DNA of 64,000 bases from Streptomyces canus (GCF_041435015.1 NZ_CP107989.1:4836001-4900000); one strand, 5' to 3'; shown: positions 8,859-18,049, counted from the stretch's first letter. Notes: generated from the letters alone by a model not told the origin. A program made the numbers and translations.

Positions 8859-10207
8859 GCGGTGTCGTCCTTCGGGTCGGTGAGCTGGTCGGGCGCGCCC
8901 GGGGGTGCCGTCGGAAGATACGCGGCCACCTCGTACCCGCCGTCGGGTCGGGGGCCGGCACGCAGGGTGCCGCCGAGCATCGCGGCCCGCTCCCGCATGC
9001 CGAGCAGGCCGTGCCCCGCGCCCGGGGAGGACGGCACGCTGCGGGTGGGCCGTGAGTTGACGATCCGCACGTCCACCCCGTGCACGTAGTGGACGAGGGC
9101 TACGGAGGCGGTCGCGCCGGGCGCGTGGCGCAGGACGTTGCTCAGCGCCTCCTGCACGATCCGGTACGCCGACAGGTCCACGCCGGGCGGCAGCGGCCGC
9201 CGGGCACCTCGCACGTCGACCTCGACGGCCGTTCCGGCCGCCCGGGTGTTCTCCACCAGCGCGTCGAGCCGGTCGAGGGTGGGTTGCGGGGCGTGCGGCG
9301 CGGTGCCGGTGGCGGGGTCGGCGGGCCGCTCCGGCGTCTCGGGGTGCTCGGCCCGCAGCACGCCCAGGACCCGGCGCAGCTCGGTCAGCGCCTCCAGCGC
9401 GTTCTGCCGGATGCCGTCGAGATTCTCCCGGAGCTCTACGGACGGGTTCTCGACGAGGTGCGGGGCGACCTGGGCCTGGATCGAGATGACGGACATGTGG
9501 TGGGCGACGACGTCGTGCAGTTCGCGCGCGATACGGCTGCGCTCCTCCAGGAGGGTGCGGCGGGCCCGCTCCTCCGCGGTGAGGGTGGTCTGCTCGACGA
9601 GCGCCTTGCTGGCCTCTCGGCGGCCGCGCAGGGCGGTACCCAGCACCACCACCACGGTGAACAGGATGACTGCGAGCACCCCGGTGGGCTGGAAGTCGGC
9701 AGCACCCAGCACACCCTCGATGAGATACGTGAGAAGCAGGGTCACCGCCAGCGCCTCGACGGCCACGCGCATAGGCACCCGCAGGGCGAGGAGCAACAGC
9801 ACGGCCATGTGCCCGATGAGTCCTGCGGAGCTCCAGGGCCAGGTGAAGTCGTGCGCGCCGCCGGCCAGCAGCTGGCGGCGGACCTCAATGGCACCGACCA
9901 CCATGGCCACGGTCGAGAGCCACCACGCCGGGACCGGCCGCCACAGCGCGAACACGACGGCGGCACCCTGTGCGAGACCGATCGCGAAGGCAAGGGAACT
10001 GCCCACCCCGCCGTTGTCCATGAGCTGCGCCACTGCGCCGACCGTGACTCCGACGGCAACCATGCACAGCACACCGTGCGGCAGCCACCGCAGCCACACC
10101 GACGGGGGCAGCGGCTCGACCCGCAGCGTGCACAGGTCCTCGCGCAGCACATGCAGCCAGCGCCGTACGCTGCCGACCACCAGCTGCCGGCTCCCCGTCT
10201 CCGTCAC
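8855..10207 (-). CDS. Two-component sensor histidine kinase, NarL-type
   Basis: About 450 residues with several membrane helices between residues 35 and 185. The HisKA_3 motif is ERSRIARELHDVVAHHMSVISIQAQ, and the HATPase has YRIVQEALSNVLRHAPGAT and HGLLGMRERAAML. The GTG at 10207 follows AGGGTGG at a five-base spacing and reproduces the paralog N terminus. An in-frame GTG at 10225 would overlap the acyltransferase stop. It is the partner of the regulator at 8175. Confidence 0.92.
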   Translation of the reverse strand: MTETGSRQLVVGSVRRWLHVLREDLCTLRVEPLPPSVWLRWLPHGVLCMVAVGVTVGAVAQLMDNGGVGSSLAFAIGLAQGAAVVFALWRPVPAWWLSTVAMVVGAIEVRRQLLAGGAHDFTWPWSSAGLIGHMAVLLLLALRVPMRVAVEALAVTLLLTYLIEGVLGAADFQPTGVLAVILFTVVVVLGTALRGRREASKALVEQTTLTAEERARRTLLEERSRIARELHDVVAHHMSVISIQAQVAPHLVENPSVELRENLDGIRQNALEALTELRRVLGVLRAEHPETPERPADPATGTAPHAPQPTLDRLDALVENTRAAGTAVEVDVRGARRPLPPGVDLSAYRIVQEALSNVLRHAPGATASVALVHYVHGVDVRIVNSRPTRSVPSSPGAGHGLLGMRERAAMLGGTLRAGPRPDGGYEVAAYLPTAPPGAPDQLTDPKDDTA

Positions 10208-10217
10208 GCCGACCACC

Positions 10218-11459
10218 CTAGGCACGACGCGCCTCCTTCACTGCAACAGGCTCCGTACGGCGGTGGACACGGATCACCCGTGACGGACGGCCGCCGACCC
10301 TGCGCGGCCCCTGCTCGAAGGACCGGAAGGCCGACCAACACACCGCCAGGGCGAGGACGAAGACCGGGAGCCAGGCCAGCCGGGCCGCCACCCAGCCCAG
10401 TCCGTCGGGGACGGTGTGCAGGCCGGGCAGCCGGCCCGCGGCGAGGCCGGTGGCCGTGGTGGCCATCAGCGCCGTCTGATGCCACAGGAAGATCGTCATC
10501 GCGGAGAGGTTGACGAGCGCCACCGCCGCCCAGACCGGAGGACGTCGCATACCCCGGCGCAGCCGGTCGCGCAGCAGCAGGGCGAGGCCGCACTGGGCCA
10601 GTCCGAAGGTGACGGCGGCCAGCGTCGGCGGGTTCAGGTTGGAGAGGGAGGCGCCCGGCACCCCGACCATCGACGCCGGATACCCGGCCCACCTGACGAG
10701 CACCGCGGTCACCACCGCACCACCCCCGAGCAGGAACCATCCCGCGCGCCGTCCCTCCAGCTCGCCCCGCGTCCAGGCCGCGCCCAGGGTGTACGGCACC
10801 AGCCAGCCGGCCGCCAGGTTCACCCAGCCGAGCCAGTCCGGGCCGCCGAGCCCGAAGCGCACGATGTCCACGTGCAGGACGACGGCCAGCGGCCACAGCG
10901 GGTGGAGCCGCAGCAGCAGCGGGGTCGCCGCCGTCAGAGCGCTGAAGACCAGGAGGAACCACATCGGGGACAGGGCGAGCTTGACCAGCGTGCGGACCGT
11001 CTCGAACTCAGCTCCCGTCAGCAGCAGGGCCGTCGCCGCCACCGTCCACAGGGCGAGGACGACGGCCACCGGCTTGAAGAGCCGCGACAGACGGCTCGTC
11101 AGCCACTGTCCGTACGTCGTCCCGCGGGCGCGTGCCGAGGTGTAGCCGCGTGTCGCCACATGGCCGCCCACCAGGAAGAACACGGCCAGGGTCTGGAAGG
11201 CCCAGGAGATCGGGGCCAGCCAGGGCATGTGCTGCAACGGGCTCGCGGTGTGCAGGGCGCCGCCGTCGGCGACCAGGGCCGTCACCAGCCAGTGGCCGAG
11301 GACGACACCGAGGATCGCGAAGGCGCGCAGGGCGTCGACGGCACGGTCCCGCTCGGAGGGTGTCGCCGCGTCGATCCGGTCGGCCGCCCGGCGTATGCCG
11401 TCCGCGCCGTGGCGTATGCCGTCGCGTACGCCGCCCCGGGTGCGGTGGGTCTCAGGCAC
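10218..11459 (-). CDS. Acyltransferase 3 family membrane protein
   Basis: A 413-residue polytopic protein with about ten membrane helices. The start of the domain, RDRAVDALRAFAILGVVLGHWLVTAL, carries the Arg/His signature of acyltransferase-3 (OafA/WecH-like) enzymes that move acyl groups from CoA onto sugars, lipids or antibiotics at the membrane. WAFQTLAVFFLVGGHVA and FLWHQTALMATT are further family-like helices. The GTG at 11459 overlaps the upstream hydrolase stop by 8 bp, so the two are translationally coupled. The acceptor is unknown. Confidence 0.85.
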   Translation of the reverse strand: MPETHRTRGGVRDGIRHGADGIRRAADRIDAATPSERDRAVDALRAFAILGVVLGHWLVTALVADGGALHTASPLQHMPWLAPISWAFQTLAVFFLVGGHVATRGYTSARARGTTYGQWLTSRLSRLFKPVAVVLALWTVAATALLLTGAEFETVRTLVKLALSPMWFLLVFSALTAATPLLLRLHPLWPLAVVLHVDIVRFGLGGPDWLGWVNLAAGWLVPYTLGAAWTRGELEGRRAGWFLLGGGAVVTAVLVRWAGYPASMVGVPGASLSNLNPPTLAAVTFGLAQCGLALLLRDRLRRGMRRPPVWAAVALVNLSAMTIFLWHQTALMATTATGLAAGRLPGLHTVPDGLGWVAARLAWLPVFVLALAVCWSAFRSFEQGPRRVGGRPSRVIRVHRRTEPVAVKEARRA

Positions 11460-12477
11460 GGGTCACCTCCGTGGTGTCTCCGAGGACGATCCGGGCGAGG
11501 TTGGTCAGGGAGACCGAGCCCGGGCTGAAGTAGTCGCTGTGGCCGCCCTCGCCGGCCGCGAAGACGTGGGCGCCGAAGGCCGGGGAGACCGGGTCGGTGC
11601 CGAAGCCGACGGTGACGCCGAAGAGGTCGGTCCTCACATGGGGGACCTCGCCGACCCAGTCGTCCGTGCCCCTGGCAGCCCAGATCCGGGCGGGGGTGTG
11701 CAGGGCCGCGGCGGTGTCCGCGCCGGTGCCGGGGCTGCCGACCAGGGCCAGGTCGTCGATGTCCAGGTGACTCGCGGCCCTGGCGCAGACGACCGTGCCG
11801 TAGGAGTGGCAGACGAGGGAGACGGTGGTGGGGCGGCCGACGACGCCTTGGAGTCGGCGTATGAACGCGCTCAGGTGGGGGGCCGCTTCGTCGGCCCAGT
11901 CCGTGGTCAGGACCGTGGTGCTGATCGTGCCCGGGGTGCGGTAGCCGAGCCAGGCGACCACGGCGGTCCGGGTGCCGTGGGGGGCGCGGCCGGTGAGTTG
12001 CCGCTGCAGGGCCGCCGCCGTCGCCCGGAAGCGGCCGTAGGTGTCCAGGGAGGTGTCGGAGCCGGGCACCAGGACGGCCACGTGGTCGGCGCGGGCGAGG
12101 TCGCCGAAGACCTCTGTCGCCCTTCCCGGGCCCCGGCCGTCGAAGGTGAGCAGGTGGCGGGTGGGGGCGGCCAACTCCCTGTCCATCGCGGCGCGATGGT
12201 GGTCGCCGTGGGCTGCGGCCATGCGGGCGGCCTCGGTGGCGTTGGCGCTGTTGGCGGCGTAGATCTCGACGAGGTTGGTGGCGGTGGGCTTCGGGAGGGT
12301 GGCGGGGGGCGGGGACGGGATCTCGGGGCGGGCCGCTGCGGAGAGAGGGACCACCACCGCCGCGGTGATGAGGGTGGCGAGGAGGGCTCGGCGCCACCTG
12401 TGGAAGCGCCGGTCGTCCCCCCTGTGCCGCCGTGCGTCACCGCGTCCCTCGCGCCCACCCCTCCAGCTGCTCCCCAC
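11452..12477 (-). CDS. Alpha/beta hydrolase, DUF1023 type, exported or membrane-anchored
   Basis: A 341-residue protein. After a basic N terminus a hydrophobic segment (RRALLATLITAAVVVPLSAAA, about 28-48) looks like a signal peptide or anchor. The hydrolase domain has VAVLVPGSDTSLDTYGRF and a nucleophile elbow in SLVCHSYGTVVCA, as in DUF1023 proteins. The C-terminal region AAGEGGHSDYFSPG supplies the likely catalytic His. It is coupled to the downstream acyltransferase, so the two may act on the same acylated surface compound, which is inference. Confidence 0.82.
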   Translation of the reverse strand: MGSSWRGGREGRGDARRHRGDDRRFHRWRRALLATLITAAVVVPLSAAARPEIPSPPPATLPKPTATNLVEIYAANSANATEAARMAAAHGDHHRAAMDRELAAPTRHLLTFDGRGPGRATEVFGDLARADHVAVLVPGSDTSLDTYGRFRATAAALQRQLTGRAPHGTRTAVVAWLGYRTPGTISTTVLTTDWADEAAPHLSAFIRRLQGVVGRPTTVSLVCHSYGTVVCARAASHLDIDDLALVGSPGTGADTAAALHTPARIWAARGTDDWVGEVPHVRTDLFGVTVGFGTDPVSPAFGAHVFAAGEGGHSDYFSPGSVSLTNLARIVLGDTTEVTRA

Positions 12478-12618
12478 AGTCCTCGCCCCTCCCCGTCCGC
12501 CCGGCCATCGGGCTTGTCTGGAAGGGAAGTTACGGAGCGGAGGCTGTCGTCCGCGTCACGCCAGGGAGCTCTTTGAGGTCGTAGCTCTCAGGTATTACGG
12601 GTATCACCGGGAGGGGGT

Positions 12619-12720
12619 GGACACGCACCGGAAGGGGCCGAACAGGCGCCGGAAGGTGGCGGACAGGCGCCGGAAGGTGGCGGACAGGCGCCGGAAGGGG
12701 GCGGACAGGCGCCGGAAACC
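12619..12720. repeat. 21-bp tandem repeat, five copies
   Basis: The unit GGACAGGCGCCGGAAGGTGGC repeats in register: 12619-12639 (degenerate), 12640-12660, 12661-12681 (exact), 12682-12702, and a shortened copy at 12703-12720. It fills the space between the formamidase stop (12725) and the DUF1023 gene start (12477). Each unit contains the GGCGCC palindrome. The rest of the 247-bp gap shows no gene. Confidence 0.9.
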
Positions 12721-12724
12721 GACG

Positions 12725-13648
12725 TCACCACGCCAACTGCGCGATCTCCTCCGCCACCACCGCGCACGCGTCCGCCGCCGGGTCGATCAGGGGGAAGTGG
12801 CCGACGTCCTCCAGCAGTGTCAGACCCACCACCTCGCCCGCCTTGGCCGCCGCGTCCGCGTACGCCTCGGCGACCGCCTCCGGCACGACCGTGTCGGCGC
12901 GGCCCTGGACGAGCGTGGTCGCGATACCCGTGGGGAGCAGCAGGGCGGGGTCTGCGTACGGCAGGCGCACGGTGAACTCTTCTTCTCCGCCCAGGAGTTG
13001 ACGGCTGGCCCCGCCGCACACGTCCAGCTTCTCGGCGACCGTGAAGTCGGCGATCGGGGCAAGGGCGACCACCCCGCGCAGGGGAGCCGGGCGGTCGATG
13101 CGCCACACGGCGTCGGCCGGCAGGAGGTGCCGGGCCGCGGCCCACAGCGCGAGGTGACCGCCCGCGGAGTGACCGGTGACCACCATCCGGCGCGGGTCGG
13201 CCTGCGGCAGGAACTCCCGTGCGAGCGCGGGGAGCGCGTCCATCGCGGCGGCCACGTCGTCGAAGGTCTCGGGCCAACGCCCGGCGACGGGGCCGACGTC
13301 ACCGGCCCCGGCGGCAGCGCCCTGGCCCGGAACGGACACCCCACCCCGCCGGTACTCCACGTTGGCCACCGCGAACCCCCGCCGCGCCAGGAAGTCCGCG
13401 AACGGTGTCACATGGCGCCGGTCGTACGGCGCCCGCCACGCCCCGCCGTGCAGGAGGACGATCAGCGGCGCGAGGCCGGCCCCGGGAGACGGCGCCTCGC
13501 GCGGGGCGTAGAAGTCGATCACCTGGTCGGGATCGTCGCCGTAGGCCGCGGTGGCGTCGGGGTCGACCGCCGCGTGCGAGAAGGCCGACTCCTCCTCGGC
13601 CGCGGCACGGGCTTCTGCGGCGGCACGGGCTGCGGCGTCGTCCGGCAT
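12725..13648 (-). CDS. Alpha/beta hydrolase, probable N-formylkynurenine formamidase
   Basis: A 307-residue alpha/beta hydrolase. The oxyanion motif HGGAW, the nucleophile elbow GHSAGG, an acid in QGRADTVVP and a terminal His in EDVGHFPL form a complete triad. Its place next to kynureninase and tryptophan 2,3-dioxygenase on the same strand suggests hydrolysis of N-formyl-L-kynurenine to L-kynurenine. The sequence alone would also fit a general esterase. The ATG at 13648 follows GAGAGGTTGGAG, and the longer open frame upstream is not needed. The 225-bp gap to kynU may hold its own promoter; nothing else was seen there. Confidence 0.82.
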   Translation of the reverse strand: MPDDAAARAAAEARAAAEEESAFSHAAVDPDATAAYGDDPDQVIDFYAPREAPSPGAGLAPLIVLLHGGAWRAPYDRRHVTPFADFLARRGFAVANVEYRRGGVSVPGQGAAAGAGDVGPVAGRWPETFDDVAAAMDALPALAREFLPQADPRRMVVTGHSAGGHLALWAAARHLLPADAVWRIDRPAPLRGVVALAPIADFTVAEKLDVCGGASRQLLGGEEEFTVRLPYADPALLLPTGIATTLVQGRADTVVPEAVAEAYADAAAKAGEVVGLTLLEDVGHFPLIDPAADACAVVAEEIAQLAW

Positions 13649-13873
13649 GCTCCAACCTCTCACAGGTGAAACGAATCTGACGGACCGTGAAAGCATCCTG
13701 GAGGAGAATCCGGCCGTTGGCCGGGACGCTATCAGGCCGATGACGTGCGCGGACACGCGTGCCGAACCGGGCACCGTCCGTCCCGGAGGGCGTACCGCGC
13801 GTATACGGCCGGGGAGGTAGCGGCGGCGAAGGCCGGGGAGTACGTCACCCCGGCCCGACGCCACCACGAGCGA

Positions 13874-15070
13874 TCAGCGGACGAGCGTCTCCCCCAGCAC
13901 CCGCGCCGCCCGCTCCACGTCCGCGAACCCGACGTACAACGGCGTGAACCCGAACCGCAGCACGTCCGGGTGCCGGAAGTCGCCCACCACACCCCGCTCG
14001 ATGAGCCGCTTCATCACCTCGCCCGCGTCCTCGCAGCGCAGCGCGACCTGGCTGCCCCGCTCCCCGTGGGCCAGGGGCGTCACACACGCGACGCGGCCCT
14101 CACCGACGTACGACGCGACGCACTCCAGGAAGAAGTCCGTCAGGGCGAGGGACTTGGCGCGCACCGCATCGACCGAGACGCCGTCCCAGACCTCGAGGGC
14201 GGCCTCCAGGGCGAGCATGGAGAGGATGTCCGGTGTGCCCACGCGGCCCCGCAGCGCGCCCTCGGCAGGGGCGTAGGACGGGCTCATGCCGAAGGGATCG
14301 GCGTGCGAGGTCCAGCCCGGCAGCGGGGAGTCGAAGCGGTCCTGGAGCTCGCGGCGCACATAGAGGTACGCCGGTGACCCCGGGCCGCCGTTCAGGTACT
14401 TGTAGGTGCAGCCGACCGCGAGGTCGACGCCGTGCGCGTCGAGACCGACCGGCAGGGCGCCCGCGCTGTGGCACAGGTCCCAGACGGCGATCGCGCCCAC
14501 CGCGTGCACGGCGGCCGTGAGCCCGGGCAGGTCGTGCAGGCGCCCGGTGCGGTAGTCGACGTGGTTGAGCAGGACGGCGGCCGTGCGGTCGCTCAGCACG
14601 CCCGGCACCTCCGCCGGGGTCACCGCCCGCAGGGTGCAGCCCGCCATCCGGGCCGCGGACTCGGCGATGTAGCCGTCCGTGGGGAAGGTGGTCGCGTCCA
14701 CGATCACCTCGTCACGGCCGGACTCCGGGCCGCCCGCGAGCCGCACCGCCCCCACAAGTGCCTTGAAAACGTTGACACTTGTCGAGTCGCCGACCACGAT
14801 CTGCCCGGCCGCCGCCCCGACCAGCGGGGCGATCCGGTCACCGATCCGCTCGGGCGCGGTCCACCAGCCGCTCTCGTCCCAGGACCGGATCCTGAGCGAC
14901 CCCCACTGACGGCGTACGACGTCCTCGACGCGCCCCGGGACGGCGGCCGGGAGCGCGCCCAGTGAGTTCCCGTCGAGGTACACCACGTCATCGAGCACGA
15001 ACCGGGAGCGCACGCACGCCAGTTCGTCACCCGCGTCCAGCTCCTGGGCCTTGAAGGTGAGGTCAGACAT
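13874..15070 (-). CDS. kynU: Kynureninase
   Basis: A 398-residue PLP enzyme converting L-kynurenine to anthranilate and alanine. Family segments include VYLDGNSLGALP, VVGDSTSVNVFK, LLNHVDYRTGRLHDLP, DLCHSAGALPVGLDAHGVDLAVG and the PLP-Lys loop CTYKYLNGGPGSPAYLYV. The length matches bacterial KynU. The ATG overlaps the tryptophan dioxygenase stop by 8 bp, indicating coupled translation. Confidence 0.95.
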   Translation of the reverse strand: MSDLTFKAQELDAGDELACVRSRFVLDDVVYLDGNSLGALPAAVPGRVEDVVRRQWGSLRIRSWDESGWWTAPERIGDRIAPLVGAAAGQIVVGDSTSVNVFKALVGAVRLAGGPESGRDEVIVDATTFPTDGYIAESAARMAGCTLRAVTPAEVPGVLSDRTAAVLLNHVDYRTGRLHDLPGLTAAVHAVGAIAVWDLCHSAGALPVGLDAHGVDLAVGCTYKYLNGGPGSPAYLYVRRELQDRFDSPLPGWTSHADPFGMSPSYAPAEGALRGRVGTPDILSMLALEAALEVWDGVSVDAVRAKSLALTDFFLECVASYVGEGRVACVTPLAHGERGSQVALRCEDAGEVMKRLIERGVVGDFRHPDVLRFGFTPLYVGFADVERAARVLGETLVR

Positions 15071-15905
15071 GGGACCGGGCCGTCCACAGCTCCGGGAACA
15101 CGTTCTTCAGCGCGCGCTTCTCCAGCCAGGCCACCCCGGCGGAGCCGCCCGTGCCGGCCTTGGAGCCCATCGCGCGCCGGGTGGCGACGAGATGGTCGTT
15201 GCGCCAGCGCCACACCAGCTCGGCGACATCGGTCAGCGCCTCGCCCAGGCGGGCGAGTTCGTCGTTCTCGGGGCCGGAGTAGAGGGCCGTCCAGGCGGCC
15301 TCGACCTCCTCCGACGGCTCGTACCGGCGCGAGACGTCCCGGTCCAGGACGGCGGAAGGGATCGCGTGCCCGCGCCGCGCGAGCAGCCGCAGCACCTCGT
15401 CGTACAGGCTCGGCTCGTGCAGCGCCTTCTCCAGCTCGGCGTGCACACGCGGTGCGCCACGGTGCGGGACGAGCATGGACGCGGACTTGTCGCCGAGCAG
15501 GAACTCCATGCGGCGGTACATCGCCGACTGGAAGCCGGAGCCCTCGCCGAGCGCCGAGCGGTAGGAGTTGAACTGCGCGGGCGTCAGCTGGCCGAGCGGC
15601 TTCCAGGAGGCGGTCAGCGCCTCCAGCTCCCGTACGGAACGCTTCAGCGCGGCAACGGCCGTGGGCACGTCGTCGGAGCGCAGCGCACCCGCCGCGGTCT
15701 CCCACTCGTGCACGATGACGGTGAACCACAGCTCCATGACCTGGGTCGTGACCAGGAAGACCATCTCTCCGGGATCGTCGGAGAGGGTGTGCTGGAGGTG
15801 GGTGAGCACGTCCGCCTTGACGTAGTCCTCGTACGGCGTCGTGCCTTGGAAGTCGAGATGCGGGGTCTCCGGCTCCTGCGTTTCCTGAGCCTCATGGGAC
15901 GACAT
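15063..15905 (-). CDS. Tryptophan 2,3-dioxygenase
   Basis: A 280-residue heme enzyme opening the indole ring of L-tryptophan to give N-formylkynurenine. LDFQGTTPYEDYVKADVL, DPGEMVFLVTTQVMELWFTVIVHEW, FNSYRSALGEGSGFQS and WRWRNDHLVATRRAMGSKAGTGGS are family hallmarks, including active-site Arg/His positions. The ATG at 15905 follows AGGAGA. The frame continues upstream to 15983 without a better start. It is the first gene of the tdo-kynU unit. Confidence 0.95.
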   Translation of the reverse strand: MSSHEAQETQEPETPHLDFQGTTPYEDYVKADVLTHLQHTLSDDPGEMVFLVTTQVMELWFTVIVHEWETAAGALRSDDVPTAVAALKRSVRELEALTASWKPLGQLTPAQFNSYRSALGEGSGFQSAMYRRMEFLLGDKSASMLVPHRGAPRVHAELEKALHEPSLYDEVLRLLARRGHAIPSAVLDRDVSRRYEPSEEVEAAWTALYSGPENDELARLGEALTDVAELVWRWRNDHLVATRRAMGSKAGTGGSAGVAWLEKRALKNVFPELWTARSHV

Positions 15906-15987
15906 CGCTGTCTCCTGTTGTGTACTCCGGGTAGCGGTCCGCCCTGCCGTTACCGACACGGGGCCCCGGTCCCCGCCGGGCATCCTC

Positions 15988-16004
15988 TTCCATGGTCCGT
16001 GGAA
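15988..16004. promoter_or_regulatory. Candidate operator upstream of tryptophan dioxygenase
   Basis: TTCCA-N7-TGGAA is an inverted repeat 83 bp upstream of the dioxygenase ATG, in the 149-bp gap before the DUF3151 stop. No known operator is claimed. Confidence 0.3.
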
Positions 16005-16011
16005 AAGGCAA

Positions 16012-16037
16012 GGCCCGCCTGGTCACACAGGCGGGCC
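16012..16037 (-). terminator. Hairpin terminator after the DUF3151 gene
   Basis: GGCCCGCCTG and CAGGCGGGCC form a perfect 10-bp stem with a 6-nt loop, 17 bp beyond the DUF3151 stop on the minus strand. There is no U-tract, as is common in Streptomyces. Confidence 0.75.
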
Positions 16038-16054
16038 CGGAAAGCGGTGACGGA

Positions 16055-16468
16055 TCAGCCCAGCGTCTCGGCCGCCGTGAGCGAGGAGTCCTTCAGGAAC
16101 TGCGCGCAGCGCTCGTACTCCGCCTGCTCGCCGATGGCTCCGGCGGCGCGGGCGAGGCCGTGCAGGGCGCGCAGGAAGCCGCGGTTCGGCTCGTGCTCCC
16201 ACGGGACCGGCCCGTGGCCCTTCCAGCCGTTGCGGCGCAGCGAGTCCAGGCCGCGGTGGTAGCCCGTACGGGCATAGGCGTACGACTCCACGACGCTGCC
16301 CCGCTCGAACGCCTCGTCGGCCAGCTGGGCCCAGGCCAGCGAGGAGGTCGGGTACTTCGCGGCGACATCCGCGGGGGCGGTCCCCTGAGCGAGCAGTTCA
16401 CGGGGCTCGGGGTCATCAGGGAGGTGGGTCGGGGGCGGGCCCCCGAGAAGGTTCTCGTGAATCGACAT
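16055..16468 (-). CDS. DUF3151 family protein
   Basis: A 137-residue soluble protein. HLPDDPEPRELLAQGTAPADVAAKYPTSSLAWAQLADEA and RGFLRALHGLARAAGAIGE match DUF3151, a conserved actinobacterial family of unknown function with an all-helical, TPR-like look. The ATG at 16468 gives MSIHENLLGGPPPTH, with GGGAGA upstream. The longer open frame to 16606 is not supported. Confidence 0.85.
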   Translation of the reverse strand: MSIHENLLGGPPPTHLPDDPEPRELLAQGTAPADVAAKYPTSSLAWAQLADEAFERGSVVESYAYARTGYHRGLDSLRRNGWKGHGPVPWEHEPNRGFLRALHGLARAAGAIGEQAEYERCAQFLKDSSLTAAETLG

Positions 16469-16536
16469 GAGTCCAGTCTCCCTCGCCGGGGGCAGGTTTT
16501 CGTCTGCGGGTCCGTGGGGGCCGGCCCGCGGGCGGC

Positions 16537-18006
16537 CTACGACAGTCGCCCCCGTGTCCTCTCCCCCTCCAGCGGCGGCGACAGCACGGCCCCGTACGTA
16601 CGGCACTCAGGCCGACGACAGCCCGGCGGCAGCGACCGTACTGTCGCGAAGGCCACCACGGACCCCACCACCAGCACCCCCGCGCACACCGTCATCGCCC
16701 GCCCGAACGCACTGTCGAACGCCGTAGGCGACCGGTACGCCTCCTCCCCCATCCCGGTGACCAGCGGCAGCGCGGCCACCGCGATCAGGCCCGCCGCCCG
16801 CGCGGCCGCGTTGTTGATGCCGCTGGCCAGCCCGGCCCGCGAGGCGTCCACCGAGCCCAGCACGGTCGCCGTCAGCGGGGCGACCAGCGTGACCATGCCG
16901 GTGCCCAGGACCAGCAGCGCCGGCAGGATGTCGGCCAGGTACGAGGCGCCCGGGCCGACCCGCAGCATCAGCAGCATCCCGGCGGCGCACAGCAGCGGGC
17001 CGACGGTGAGCGGGATGCGCGGCCCGATGCGGTCGGCCAGGGCGCCCGAGCGGGCGGAGAACAGCAGCATCAGGACGGTCGTCGGCAGCAGCGCCGTACC
17101 GGCCTGGAGGGCCGAGTAGCCGACCACCACCTGGAGCTGGACGGCGCCCAGGAAGAAGAACCCGCCGAAGGCCGCGTACACGCACAGGGTCACCAGGTTG
17201 ACCGCGGTGAACTGCCGGGACGCGAAGATCCCGAGCGGCATCATCGGGTCGGGACGGCGCTTCTCGACGGCGACGAAGGCCACCCCGGCCGCGACCCCGC
17301 CCACCGCCGCCAGTGCCACGGCCCAGGAACCGCCCCGCGCCTCGATCAGCGCGTACGTCACCAGCGCGAGCGCCAGCGCGCCCAGGACCGCTCCGAGCAC
17401 GTCGAACCGGCCGTGGTCGGACCGTCCGTCCGCCGACTCCGGCACATGCCGTACGGCGATCGGCGCGCACACCAGGGCCAGCGGGACGTTGAGCAGGAAC
17501 ACCCAGCGCCAGCCCGGGCCGTCCACCAGCCAGCCGCCCACGAAGGGGCCGACGGCCGCCCCGACACCGCCGAACCCGGACCACAGCCCCACGGCCCGGC
17601 CCCGGTCGTCGGGATGGAAGGAGGCCTGGATCAACGCCAGCGACCCCGGTGTGAGCAGGGCGCCGCCCACCCCCTGGAGGGCCCGGGCGGCGACGAGGAC
17701 GGGCGCGTTCGGAGCGAGGCCGCACAGCAGGGAGGCCGCCGCGAACCACACGACACCCACCACGAAGACCTTGCGGCGGCCGTACCGGTCCCCGAGGGAG
17801 CCGCCGAGCAGGATCAGCCCGGCCAGCGTCAACATGTACGCGTTGACCGTCCACTGGAGGGCGGCGAGGTCGGCGTCCAGGTCGCGGCCGATGGCCGGCA
17901 GGGCGACGTTGACGACGGTCGAGTCCAGCAGCGCCATGCTGGAGCCGAGGACGGTGGTGAGCAGGATCCACTTGCCTTGCGGCGAGGCCAGCCGGACGTC
18001 GGGCAT
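16537..18006 (-). CDS. MFS drug exporter, DHA2 (EmrB/QacA) type
   Basis: A 489-residue protein with about 14 membrane helices. MALLDSTVVNVALPAIGRDL is the DHA2 helix-1 signature, GGSLGDRYGRRKVFVVG the loop 2-3 motif A, and ALQGVGGALLTPGSLALI motif C. It probably exports a toxic small molecule using the proton gradient. The ATG at 18006 gives MPDVRLASPQG. No regulator gene is adjacent. It lies 66 bp downstream of the fba stop, with a hairpin between. Confidence 0.92.
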   Translation of the reverse strand: MPDVRLASPQGKWILLTTVLGSSMALLDSTVVNVALPAIGRDLDADLAALQWTVNAYMLTLAGLILLGGSLGDRYGRRKVFVVGVVWFAAASLLCGLAPNAPVLVAARALQGVGGALLTPGSLALIQASFHPDDRGRAVGLWSGFGGVGAAVGPFVGGWLVDGPGWRWVFLLNVPLALVCAPIAVRHVPESADGRSDHGRFDVLGAVLGALALALVTYALIEARGGSWAVALAAVGGVAAGVAFVAVEKRRPDPMMPLGIFASRQFTAVNLVTLCVYAAFGGFFFLGAVQLQVVVGYSALQAGTALLPTTVLMLLFSARSGALADRIGPRIPLTVGPLLCAAGMLLMLRVGPGASYLADILPALLVLGTGMVTLVAPLTATVLGSVDASRAGLASGINNAAARAAGLIAVAALPLVTGMGEEAYRSPTAFDSAFGRAMTVCAGVLVVGSVVAFATVRSLPPGCRRPECRTYGAVLSPPLEGERTRGRLS

Positions 18007-18023
18007 GACCCCAGGTATACAGC

Positions 18024-18049
18024 GAGCCCGGCGCCGTAGCACCGGGCTC
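18024..18049 (-). terminator. Hairpin terminator after fba
   Basis: GAGCCCGG at 18024-18031 and CCGGGCTC at 18042-18049 form a perfect 8-bp stem with a 10-nt loop, between the fba stop and the MFS start. Confidence 0.65.

Noticed and set aside
12619..12720. Possible CRISPR array
   Set aside because: The 21-bp units are directly adjacent with no unique spacers, and no cas genes are present.
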